Below are positions 1 through 5,901 of a stretch of 8,205 nt of DNA, one piece after another. Every line of letters begins with the position of its first letter. Position 1 is the stretch's first letter. The notes beneath the pieces were generated by a model. That model did no database searches, had not been told where the DNA came from, and saw only the letters and a list, made by a program, of their open reading frames with translations. The stretch is taken from the NCBI GenBank assembly GCA_964347765.1, contig CAYGAG010000067.1, forward strand, positions 1 to 8,205, read 5' to 3'. A program made the translations under genes and the position numbers. This DNA comes from CAYGAG01 sp964347765. Lineage in GTDB: Archaea; Thermoproteota; Bathyarchaeia; Bathyarchaeales; Bathycorpusculaceae.

Positions 1-1109
1 TCGATAGTGATGTCTTCACCGTAAACATTTCTTGCATGTGCTCCGTTTCTGAGCATGACTTTTTTTCCATAAATGTCTTCGGCATGGGCGTCTTGACCAA
101 TGATGACTTGCTCTGCCTTTATGGGTCCAACTACTCTGCCTCTTCTTCCTATTCTCACGGATTGAGCTGCAACGCCCTCTTCGGTGACTATTGACCCGCC
201 AACTCTGACGCGCTCTTCTGCTGTGACTTTCCGTGAACGTAGCGAACCTCCAACCTCTATGTTCCTTGCTGAAGCTTCTTCATCAACTTCCACCTTACCT
301 CCAACCTCAAGGTCTCCTGAAAGCCTCAAAGACTTGTCTGCCTTCACCTTGCCTCCCACTTCAACGTCGCAGCCTTCGCCAGAACCACCTATCTCTACTT
401 TTCCTCCTACGCTTATTTCTCTGAATTCCAGGTCTCCCTCAACCTTGAACGAGCCTCCTACGTTCACGTCGCCACCCTTGCTTCTGTTGGTCAGTCGAAC
501 GACTCCGCCGACATTGATCTTCTCAAATTCCAGTGAGTCAGTTGACTCGAAACTTCCGCCCACGTCTATTCTACCGATCTTGCCGCCTCCAACTTTCGCG
601 GCGCCTCCGACGTTCAGTTTCTCGATGTCGACTTTGGAGCGAATTGAGACACGTCCGCCAACATCTATTTTCTCTGCCGATGCTTCCCCTGCCGCTCGGA
701 AGCTTCCGCCCACGTCTATATCTTCAGCCCTTACATCTCCATCAATCTCTAGACTGCCGCCTACATTCACTACCTCGACCGCTAGATCTTTTCTGACGTG
801 CAGTGCCGAATCTACATCTACACGTTTTGCCGTCATTTTCCCGTAGACTTCTAGGCGACCGTCTTCCACTTTGACATCATTTTCGATTTCCAGATCTCCA
901 TGAACAGCCACGTTGTCTTCAGATTCCAAGCTCTCTGCTGAAAGATTACATTCAAAGGTGTTCCAACCCTCACAATAGACTGCGCCAGAAACCTTTAGTG
1001 TAGGCGGCGTTCCAGTGCCTTCGACAACTGCATGGCAACTTACCTCTAGGTCTCCTTCCACTGAATCCAGCTTGGTTCTGCTTCTTGCAGGAACGTCTAC
1101 TTTGCTCAC
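1..1109 (-). CDS. Bactofilin-like polymer-forming beta-solenoid protein (3' end outside window)
   Basis: The frame is open from a GTG at 1109 to the window edge, giving 369 codons with no stop; the C-terminus is missing. An in-frame TGA lies at 1115-1113, so GTG is the first usable start, and GAGGAG at 1122-1117 sits 7 nt before it. There is no signal peptide or membrane segment, so the product is probably cytoplasmic. Residues 1-115 are irregular beta-solenoid-like sequence. Residues 116-322 are a regular array with VGG at 116, 133, 150, 167, 183, 200, 217, 234, 251, 269, 286 and 303, ending with IGR at 320. A period of about 17 residues fits one coil of a right-handed beta-helix as in bactofilins (polymer-forming cytoskeletal proteins, PF04519), but the array is much longer than a classic bactofilin core. 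Residues 323-369 look like a less regular hexapeptide-type continuation. A filament or scaffold role is inferred from the family. The gene is confident; the exact family less so. Confidence 0.85.
   Translation of the reverse strand, partial: MSKVDVPARSRTKLDSVEGDLEVSCHAVVEGTGTPPTLKVSGAVYCEGWNTFECNLSAESLESEDNVAVHGDLEIENDVKVEDGRLEVYGKMTAKRVDVDSALHVRKDLAVEVVNVGGSLEIDGDVRAEDIDVGGSFRAAGEASAEKIDVGGRVSIRSKVDIEKLNVGGAAKVGGGKIGRIDVGGSFESTDSLEFEKINVGGVVRLTNRSKGGDVNVGGSFKVEGDLEFREISVGGKVEIGGSGEGCDVEVGGKVKADKSLRLSGDLEVGGKVEVDEEASARNIEVGGSLRSRKVTAEERVRVGGSIVTEEGVAAQSVRIGRRGRVVGPIKAEQVIIGQDAHAEDIYGKKVMLRNGAHARNVYGEDITI
144..764 (-). repeat. Tandem array of about 17-residue VGG coils within the solenoid gene
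   Basis: Twelve VGG triplets recur at spacings of 17,17,17,16,17,17,17,17,18,17,17 residues, followed by a degenerate IGR coil. Typical coils read I-D-V-G-G-S-F or I-N-V-G-G, followed by about ten charged or small residues. Conservation extends to DNA in places: an exact 17-nt match occurs at 553-569 and 703-719, 150 nt (50 residues, three coils) apart. This suggests growth by internal duplication followed by drift. One extra VGG at residue 173 is out of register. Confidence 0.85.
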
Positions 1110-1116
1110 TGCTCAA

Positions 1117-1122
1117 CTCCTC
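1117..1122 (-). promoter_or_regulatory. Ribosome binding site GAGGAG fixing the GTG start of the solenoid gene
   Basis: On the minus strand GAGGAG ends 7 nt before GTG 1109. A nearby ATG at 1126 opens a different frame that stops after about 50 codons, so this site and the in-frame TGA at 1115-1113 decide for GTG. Confidence 0.65.
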
Positions 1123-1148
1123 TGACATATGAACCCGTGTCGTCGATA

Positions 1149-1156
1149 CTTAAAAA
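1149..1156 (-). promoter_or_regulatory. TATA-like box (TTTTTAAG) of the solenoid gene
   Basis: The AT-rich octamer on the minus strand is centred about 43 nt before GTG 1109. Archaeal initiation about 25 nt downstream would fall near 1126, leaving a leader of about 17 nt that just includes the GAGGAG site. The 19-bp palindrome at 1173-1191 lies directly upstream. The assignment rests on spacing and composition only. Confidence 0.4.
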
Positions 1157-1172
1157 GGAAACTTACATCATG

Positions 1173-1191
1173 TAGTCACAACTTGTGACTA
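1173..1191. promoter_or_regulatory. 19-bp perfect palindrome, copy 1 (candidate operator)
   Basis: TAGTCACAACTTGTGACTA is a perfect inverted repeat of 9-nt arms around a single central C. It lies 17 bp upstream of the TATA-like box of the solenoid gene, 64 nt before its GTG. The same 19 bp recurs at 2599-2617, and identity extends to 24 bp (1171-1194 and 2597-2620). The symmetry suits a dimeric helix-turn-helix regulator. The regulator is unknown and is not visible in this window. Confidence 0.7.
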
Positions 1192-1307
1192 TTTTCACAC
1201 ACTATATCACTTTCTTCGTCTGTAGAGCCAGATAAAAAGGGAAGGTCTGCAGGTGGTATCTCTAGCAGCTCCTCTAAATCTGAATTTCGACTAGGACTTG
1301 AACGGAA

Positions 1308-2447
1308 TTATGTGGAACAACCGAAGTTTTTGGCTATCAACGCTATGTCTCTCAAGTTGATTTTCTCGTCGTTGTTTACATCAGCATCAGGATTCCACCT
1401 CTCGTGTCCCGGATAAGATCCGAATGCTTTTGCAGCAACACCTATGTCTTGCATGTCAACTCTGTTATCGTCGTTCATGTCTCCAAACAGATGTCCAAGC
1501 CATCTGTATTCAAATGCTCCTTGGTCTCCCCATAGAATTCCTACAAGTTGTCCTGAATCATAGAAAGGCTTGATTCCGGGATAAACTGCATCAGTACACG
1601 CTGCACCCAAAGGCACGGCAGAAGGTCCGCCGTGCCGCCCTTGTATAAACTGTATCACTTGTTGGGCGCCAGGAGTCCCAGAGCATACCTCCAACCAAAT
1701 GTCGAAGTCTTCTGCACTCCGGCATTCCTGCATCAGGGGCAGATCGCCTATAGCGTTTCCGTAATGGTCAGTACCTTTTGCTTGCCAGGTGTCATCTCCG
1801 AAGGTCTGCATGCCAACCTCGTTCCCTGGAACATAACCAAGATACACAACATCAGTTCCATATTCCGGAAGGTTTGGAAAGGCTTCGCCATAAACTTCTC
1901 TGAATGTATCTTCGCCTATTAGGGCGATAGGCCAGAAGGCTACTCCGATGACTCTGAGTCCTCGTTGTTTGCAGTGGAAGAGAAAAGCTTTAGCTTGGGG
2001 GTAGTTTTCTGACAAGGTGGATGGCCCGAAGTCAAAGCTAAGAATCACAACCGATCCTGGCGAAAGAGACTCTACAAAATTGTAGATTCCCAGCGTCTCT
2101 TCACTTGGTTCTGGCCAGATACTATGATAAAATGCTTTTACTCCCACATTCTCGGCTGTTAAGTTGCTTCTCCATGTTATGTTTATTCCGTGAGTTCCTG
2201 TTCCTTGGAGGGTGTAGCCTGCCCCATCAATTACAGTGTTATCTTTCTCGATGACAATGGAATCATAGATATTATCTGTGAAGGTGTATACGTCTCCGTC
2301 TCGCTGAATCTTATCCGTAGCCTCAACCGTCCCACTTGGTCTGATGTATACAGTTCCGCTTGCTTTGGCTGGTTGGAAGTTAAATACCGACGTTAACATG
2401 CCTATTAACAGCAGTATCAGTATCACTTCGATAAATTGGCGCTTCAT
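1308..2447 (-). CDS. Exported mosaic protein: NosD-type beta-helix stub + unassigned alpha/beta domain + dockerin
   Basis: The product has 379 residues. Residues 1-30 form a Sec signal peptide (MKRQF, hydrophobic core, cut near PAKAS-G). Residues 31-110 match the opening of NosD-type beta-helix proteins (GTVYIRPSGTVEA; TVIDGAGY; SNLTAENVGVKAFYHSIW) and parallel gene 4, but no further coils follow. At about 113-318 the sequence changes to an alpha/beta domain (PSEETLGIYNFVESL; VVILSFDFGPST; LRVIGVAFWP; DVVYLGYVPGNE) like the extracellular part of uncharacterised prokaryotic membrane proteins; I know no function. Residues 321-377 are a dockerin with two calcium-loop repeats (GDMNDDNRVDMQD, ADVNNDEKINLRD) joined by GSYPGHERWNP. 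ATG 2447 is preferred over GTG 2495 because the signal peptide starts there, GAGGG (2461-2457) precedes it by 9 nt, and the likely transcription start is near 2485. It is divergent from gene 3. Confidence 0.85.
   Translation of the reverse strand: MKRQFIEVILILLLIGMLTSVFNFQPAKASGTVYIRPSGTVEATDKIQRDGDVYTFTDNIYDSIVIEKDNTVIDGAGYTLQGTGTHGINITWRSNLTAENVGVKAFYHSIWPEPSEETLGIYNFVESLSPGSVVILSFDFGPSTLSENYPQAKAFLFHCKQRGLRVIGVAFWPIALIGEDTFREVYGEAFPNLPEYGTDVVYLGYVPGNEVGMQTFGDDTWQAKGTDHYGNAIGDLPLMQECRSAEDFDIWLEVCSGTPGAQQVIQFIQGRHGGPSAVPLGAACTDAVYPGIKPFYDSGQLVGILWGDQGAFEYRWLGHLFGDMNDDNRVDMQDIGVAAKAFGSYPGHERWNPDADVNNDEKINLRDIALIAKNFGCST
1317..1487 (-). other. Dockerin domain of the mosaic protein
   Basis: Residues 321-377 carry two EF-hand-like loops, each followed by a short helix ending in FG: GDMNDDNRVDMQD then IGVAAKAFG, and ADVNNDEKINLRD then IALIAKNFG. 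The Asp/Asn ladder of each 12-residue calcium loop is visible. In characterised cellulosomal systems dockerins bind cohesins; no cohesin is in this window, so the partner is unknown. The second loop has Asn-Leu where most have Asp-Met, a mild departure. Confidence 0.8.
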
Positions 2448-2506
2448 TTCATGTTTCCCTCGTTTTACTACACCTGCGTATTTCTTTCTGATCACCCTAA
2501 GATAAC

Positions 2507-2516
2507 ATTTATGAAA
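2507..2516 (-). promoter_or_regulatory. TATA-like element of the mosaic (gene 2) promoter
   Basis: TTTCATAAAT on the minus strand is centred about 64 nt before ATG 2447. Initiation about 25 nt downstream would fall near 2485, inside the 5' extension of the frame, which supports translation from 2447 and not from GTG 2495. Another AT-rich element, CAATATAC at 2598-2591, abuts the palindrome and could be an alternative promoter with a leader of about 120 nt. Confidence 0.35.
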
Positions 2517-2598
2517 TTTTCTTCTATTTCATTTTCCAAGAAACTAAAATGGGGAGTTTGCGGGAAAAATCGGGTGACATCTCCACTGTTGTATATTG

Positions 2599-2617
2599 TA
2601 GTCACAACTTGTGACTA
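2599..2617. promoter_or_regulatory. 19-bp perfect palindrome, copy 2, between divergent genes 2 and 3 (candidate operator)
   Basis: Identical to copy 1: TAGTCACAACTTGTGACTA. It lies 152 nt before ATG 2447 on one side and 117 nt before ATG 2734 on the other, so it could serve either or both divergent genes. On the minus strand the AT-rich CAATATAC follows it immediately. The flanks (TG before, TTT after) are in the same orientation as in copy 1. Confidence 0.7.
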
Positions 2618-2682
2618 TTTCTATACAACAGCGTGCGATAAGAGGAGTTTGATCTTTTGATAGAAGAATGTTTCACAATTCT

Positions 2683-2690
2683 CTTATATC
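2683..2690 (+). promoter_or_regulatory. TATA-like box (CTTATATC) of the CARDB-dockerin gene
   Basis: The element is centred about 47 nt before ATG 2734. Initiation near 2712 would give a leader of about 22 nt that includes GGTGA at 2718-2722. The palindrome lies 66 bp upstream of this box. Confidence 0.45.
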
Positions 2691-2733
2691 TGACAATTTA
2701 GTACGCTGTAACACAAAGGTGATATGAGAATTG

Positions 2734-5733
2734 ATGAAAAGGAGAAAGGGAGCATTCATCTCTATACTTCTTCTATTGCTGTTTGTCGCAACTCATCTTT
2801 CTATTTTCAAGGTGTCGGCCTCCTCTGTTAACGAGAAGGAATTTCAGGACACGCTTCTGTTTAAGAAGGAGTATCTAAGTTTCCCTACGTGGAAGAGGAA
2901 ATGGACTAAAGATCTAGGCTGGGCTGGAGAAGTTGAAACAAAGGTTTTCTTCAGTCTGGGCAACTTCTACGTTAAGTTGCCAGTTACACTGAACGCCTCG
3001 TATGACACAACAATCTCGCCAGGCGAGACCAATAGTGTTGAGTTAGCTGCAGACACGTATAATGGGGATGGACTTGAATTTGAGTTCACGATAGGATTCA
3101 ACGCCTCCATTACGTGGTCAACCCTCTTAGGTGACGTTGGAGTCGGGGACTTCTTCACAGGTTTTGATTGGGAGGGCGATTTTACTCCTCCTCTTGGCGA
3201 AGGAGAACATGAATGCACTTCCAGCGATGGCGCGGCCGCCCCTATAGGCGCGTATAAGGTTGTCAGCTTGGATGTAGGCGTTGACATTCGCTTCAAGATA
3301 GAAGGACTTAGGATATACGGCGGATGCTGGCTTGATGACGACTATTGCGATTTGCATGACTCTCCTCAAGGCTTTCTAATCAGTAGCAGGAATGCCTATT
3401 CCCCACAATTCAGCATCGAGCACCTGTATGACTTTCCCACACAGCCATATGATGGCTACGTAGACTTTGGATTGAAGAACCTCTTCTACCGTATCAAGTA
3501 CACAGTGCAGGTCGCTCCCACTATAGGGCTGTCAGCCGCAGGAGTGTCCTGGAGCTACACCTTCGACTATTGGATTGATCTGTTCAGCATAGAAGATGAC
3601 ATCCCTCTGGCCGGCGACAAGTCTGATGACACAACGTATCAAATGACAAGAGAACTTGGTGCAGGACTAGAGCCTGAGTGCGGCATTGCCCTACTTGATA
3701 TTGGAAAAGTCTTCATCAGCGCTAAACTTGGGGCAGGAATATCTCATGAGGGAATCTACGTCACGGTTGAGATAAAGATACAGATTCGACTGATAATTCT
3801 GCATCCAGCGAGTCTCAGTTTTGACGATACAGTCCTGAACATAATATGCGAGAACGGAACGGCAACGACCTGGCCAATCAGTAGTGCAGATTTCTATCCG
3901 GCAAATCAATGCCATTGGATCACAGTAGGCCCGCTCACGCTCATGGAGCCTCATCCTGGGCGAGAATGTCATAATCTAGACTTTTCATTGAACGTGCCTA
4001 CGATTACCACGCCGGAAGACTACTATGTCAAGGTAGACCAGAATCTCATCCCGACGCCGTCAGCAAGACTGATGTTCAGCTATGACAATCAACCCAACCT
4101 AGATATTCAGCGGTTGGGTCTTACAGTGTTGGATACATCTCCACTCCCCCTCAACATGTACGAGATCAACGCAACGATCAAGAATACAGGAGCTAATTCT
4201 TCACTTGCCACTGATGCTAGATTGTGGCTGTATGAAGGAGTTCCTGCAGCACCTACCGCCGATCTGGAAGCGCTTATTGATCAATCTGAAGAACTAACGC
4301 CTCCGCAACCGGTGCCCCCTCTTCCTCCAGACGGTGAAACAACAGTTGTTTTCAATCCGTGGGATCCCGACACTTCGTGGACCGGCAAGAATGCTACTTT
4401 CATTGTAGTAGTGGATAAGAATGATATCGTCCCAGAACAGAGTGAAGTGAACAACGGCGCCTTCACCACCGCCTATATTATGGATAAAACACATGACGTA
4501 GCAGTCACCGCTCTTTCAGGCGTTCCTTCAACCATCCAGAAAGGGAACACAATCAACAATATACAGGTCACCATTAAGAACGAAGGTACGGTGACAGAGA
4601 ACAGCATTAACGTGAACGTCTACGCTAATGAAGAATTTGTTGACAGCGATACTGCTTCTCTCTCAAGTGAACAATCCATTGCACTGGGACCGTTCAGTTG
4701 GACCCCTCCTGACAAAGGCTTCTACATAATATCCGCCAAGGTTGACCGTGTTGATGGGGAAAACGATACGCTTGACAACTCAGAGATCAAGGTAGTCACA
4801 GTTTACGAGCACGACCGTGACGTGGGAGTCGTTGATGTTACTTTATCAGAGAGCGAGGCATTCCAGAATACGAATCTGACTGTCAAGGTTATAGTGGCGA
4901 ATCTGGGAACAGTTGCTGAGACCTTCGACGTATCCACGTACTACGATGGGAACAGCATTGGAACCCAACAGGTTAGCGGGCTGATCCCGGGAGGTTCGGA
5001 GACCCTAAGTTTTACTTGGGACATAACGACTGTAACCCCTGGCGTCTACACGATAGAAGCGCAGGCGTCCATAGTTCCAAGCGAAGGAGATACGTCGGAC
5101 AACAGCTTCACAGATGGGTCAGTCAACGTTAAGCCTCTTCCCAATATAGCATTGACCGCAGTCAGCACTTCAAGGACGGTGGCGTTCGAGGGATACGACG
5201 TCGATATCAATATTACAGCGACAGTCAAAAACCAAGGTGATTCCCCACAAACCTTCAACATCGCCGTGACCTTTTACATAGCAAATACTTCTTATCCTCT
5301 CGACACTGCGCTTCCTTTCTACAATACCTACACTTTCCATCCATTCACAACAACAGTAATTGACCTGTCTGCAGGCGAAGAGAGAAACATTACGCTAGCG
5401 TGGAACACGAGAGGCTTGTCGAAAGGTAGTTACACAGTAGCCGCCTTCGCATACCCCGCTCCAGGAGAGGCAAACACAACAGATAACTCCATAATCAACG
5501 GCCAAGTGCACATCTCGATGGTCGGAGACATCACGGGATCCGACGGCAGGCCTGACGGTAAAGTAGACATGAGAGACGTGGGAACTGCTGCAAGAGCATT
5601 TGGAAGCTATCCTGGCCATCCAGGATGGAATCCAGATGCGGACGTAACTGGACCTGAATCCTCACCTGACAACAAGGTTGACATGAGAGACATAGGATTG
5701 ATAGCCAGACACTTTGGGGAAGAAGACCCATAA
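2734..5733 (+). CDS. Large exported protein: unassigned beta-rich N-terminal region, four CARDB-type repeats, dockerin
   Basis: From ATG 2734 the product has 999 residues; a TTG at 2731 directly before it is an alternative start 8 nt after GGTGA (2718-2722), against 11 nt for ATG. Counting from that TTG, residues 1-32 are a signal peptide (KRRKG, hydrophobic core, cut near KVSAS). Residues 33-455 are a beta-rich region of unknown family with cysteine/aspartate patches (GGCWLDDDYCD, 197-207). Four CARDB-type immunoglobulin-like repeats follow at about 457-580, 588-692, 695-802 and 803-930, each with the family's signature of 'ATIKNTG/TIKNEG/IVANLG/TVKNQG' and a late 'E..NNG/D.LDNS/DTSDNS/NTTDNS'. 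Residues 932-996 are a dockerin. CARDB domains are adhesion or spacer modules, so an extracellular scaffold or adhesin is inferred. It is divergent from gene 2, which shares the dockerin. T7 follows the stop. Confidence 0.92.
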   Translation: MKRRKGAFISILLLLLFVATHLSIFKVSASSVNEKEFQDTLLFKKEYLSFPTWKRKWTKDLGWAGEVETKVFFSLGNFYVKLPVTLNASYDTTISPGETNSVELAADTYNGDGLEFEFTIGFNASITWSTLLGDVGVGDFFTGFDWEGDFTPPLGEGEHECTSSDGAAAPIGAYKVVSLDVGVDIRFKIEGLRIYGGCWLDDDYCDLHDSPQGFLISSRNAYSPQFSIEHLYDFPTQPYDGYVDFGLKNLFYRIKYTVQVAPTIGLSAAGVSWSYTFDYWIDLFSIEDDIPLAGDKSDDTTYQMTRELGAGLEPECGIALLDIGKVFISAKLGAGISHEGIYVTVEIKIQIRLIILHPASLSFDDTVLNIICENGTATTWPISSADFYPANQCHWITVGPLTLMEPHPGRECHNLDFSLNVPTITTPEDYYVKVDQNLIPTPSARLMFSYDNQPNLDIQRLGLTVLDTSPLPLNMYEINATIKNTGANSSLATDARLWLYEGVPAAPTADLEALIDQSEELTPPQPVPPLPPDGETTVVFNPWDPDTSWTGKNATFIVVVDKNDIVPEQSEVNNGAFTTAYIMDKTHDVAVTALSGVPSTIQKGNTINNIQVTIKNEGTVTENSINVNVYANEEFVDSDTASLSSEQSIALGPFSWTPPDKGFYIISAKVDRVDGENDTLDNSEIKVVTVYEHDRDVGVVDVTLSESEAFQNTNLTVKVIVANLGTVAETFDVSTYYDGNSIGTQQVSGLIPGGSETLSFTWDITTVTPGVYTIEAQASIVPSEGDTSDNSFTDGSVNVKPLPNIALTAVSTSRTVAFEGYDVDINITATVKNQGDSPQTFNIAVTFYIANTSYPLDTALPFYNTYTFHPFTTTVIDLSAGEERNITLAWNTRGLSKGSYTVAAFAYPAPGEANTTDNSIINGQVHISMVGDITGSDGRPDGKVDMRDVGTAARAFGSYPGHPGWNPDADVTGPESSPDNKVDMRDIGLIARHFGEEDP
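4099..5520 (+). repeat. Four tandem CARDB-type beta-sandwich repeats (protein level)
   Basis: Repeats of 105-130 residues each begin with a short 'D/N-I/V-x-V/L-T' strand (LDIQRLGLTV, HDVAVTALSG, RDVGVVDVTL, PNIALTAVST). Each contains N-x-G (KNTG, KNEG, ANLG, KNQG) and a YxxxA-type strand (YIISAKV, YTIEAQA, YTVAAFA), and ends near an Asn-rich turn. The first and last are longer through insertions: a proline-rich PPQPVPPLPPDG segment in the first and a YNTYTFHPFTTT segment in the last. They have diverged and show no obvious DNA repetition. Confidence 0.75.
5524..5718 (+). other. Dockerin domain of the CARDB protein, with an expanded loop in both repeats
   Basis: Two calcium-loop repeats (GDITGSDGRPDGKVDMRD and ADVTGPESSPDNKVDMRD) are each followed by a helix (VGTAARAFG, IGLIARHFG) and joined by GSYPGHPGWNP. 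Compared with the compact loops of gene 2, both loops carry a matching 5-residue insertion around a conserved Pro-Asp. The helices and the linker are otherwise close to those of gene 2, so the two dockerins are homologous. Confidence 0.8.
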
Positions 5734-5736
5734 TCC

Positions 5737-5743
5737 TTTTTTT
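5737..5743 (+). terminator. T-tract terminator after the CARDB-dockerin gene
   Basis: Seven consecutive T residues start 4 nt after the TAA at 5731-5733, with no hairpin needed. Archaeal RNA polymerase terminates at such non-template T-tracts. Confidence 0.5.
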
Positions 5744-5851
5744 CTGTGCCTTTAGGATCATCCGACTACTAAACACCAAGTCTATGCTTTGTGACACGTG
5801 CTAATCTGTTTCAAGAGAATCACGCTTAACAAATAAGATTCCTTCCACAAG

Positions 5852-5860
5852 TCATAAAAA
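5852..5860 (+). promoter_or_regulatory. TATA-like box (CATAAAAAC) of the NosD-type gene
   Basis: The element is centred about 46 nt before ATG 5902. Initiation near 5882 would leave a leader of about 20 nt containing AGGTGA (5890-5895), 6 nt before the ATG. The upstream gene ends in a T-tract, so gene 4 appears to be independently transcribed. Confidence 0.45.
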
Positions 5861-5901
5861 CTGAACCGGTACAAATGAAAAGCTAAGTTAGGTGAAACGT
5901 C

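Noticed and set aside
144..764. Periodic DNA repeats resembling a CRISPR-like or satellite array
   Set aside because: The period of about 51 nt follows codons of one open frame, and the repeat units vary at synonymous positions. There are no constant repeats with variable spacers.
184..846. A 220-codon Pro/Ser/Thr-rich plus-strand reading frame
   Set aside because: It is antisense to the solenoid gene. Its PPT repetition is the reverse complement of the VGG codons, and the minus-strand frame is uninterrupted with coherent protein repeats and a ribosome binding site.
1171..1198. Palindrome plus following T residues as a hairpin terminator
   Set aside because: No plus-strand gene ends upstream of copy 1, and copy 2 lies between divergent starts where no terminator is needed. 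The symmetry around a single base suits protein binding better than an RNA hairpin.
1233..1242. T5 stretch on the minus strand as terminator of gene 2
   Set aside because: It is short, about 70 nt after the stop and equally readable as an AT-rich promoter element; the evidence is too weak to list.
2448..2495. Extended start of gene 2 at GTG 2495
   Set aside because: It would put 16 mostly basic residues before a complete signal peptide, and the likely transcription start near 2485 lies downstream of it. ATG 2447 has its own GAGGG site.
5789..5795. TTGTGAC half-site of the palindrome upstream of the NosD-type gene
   Set aside because: Only seven bases match and the other arm is absent; this is expected by chance in a sequence of this length.
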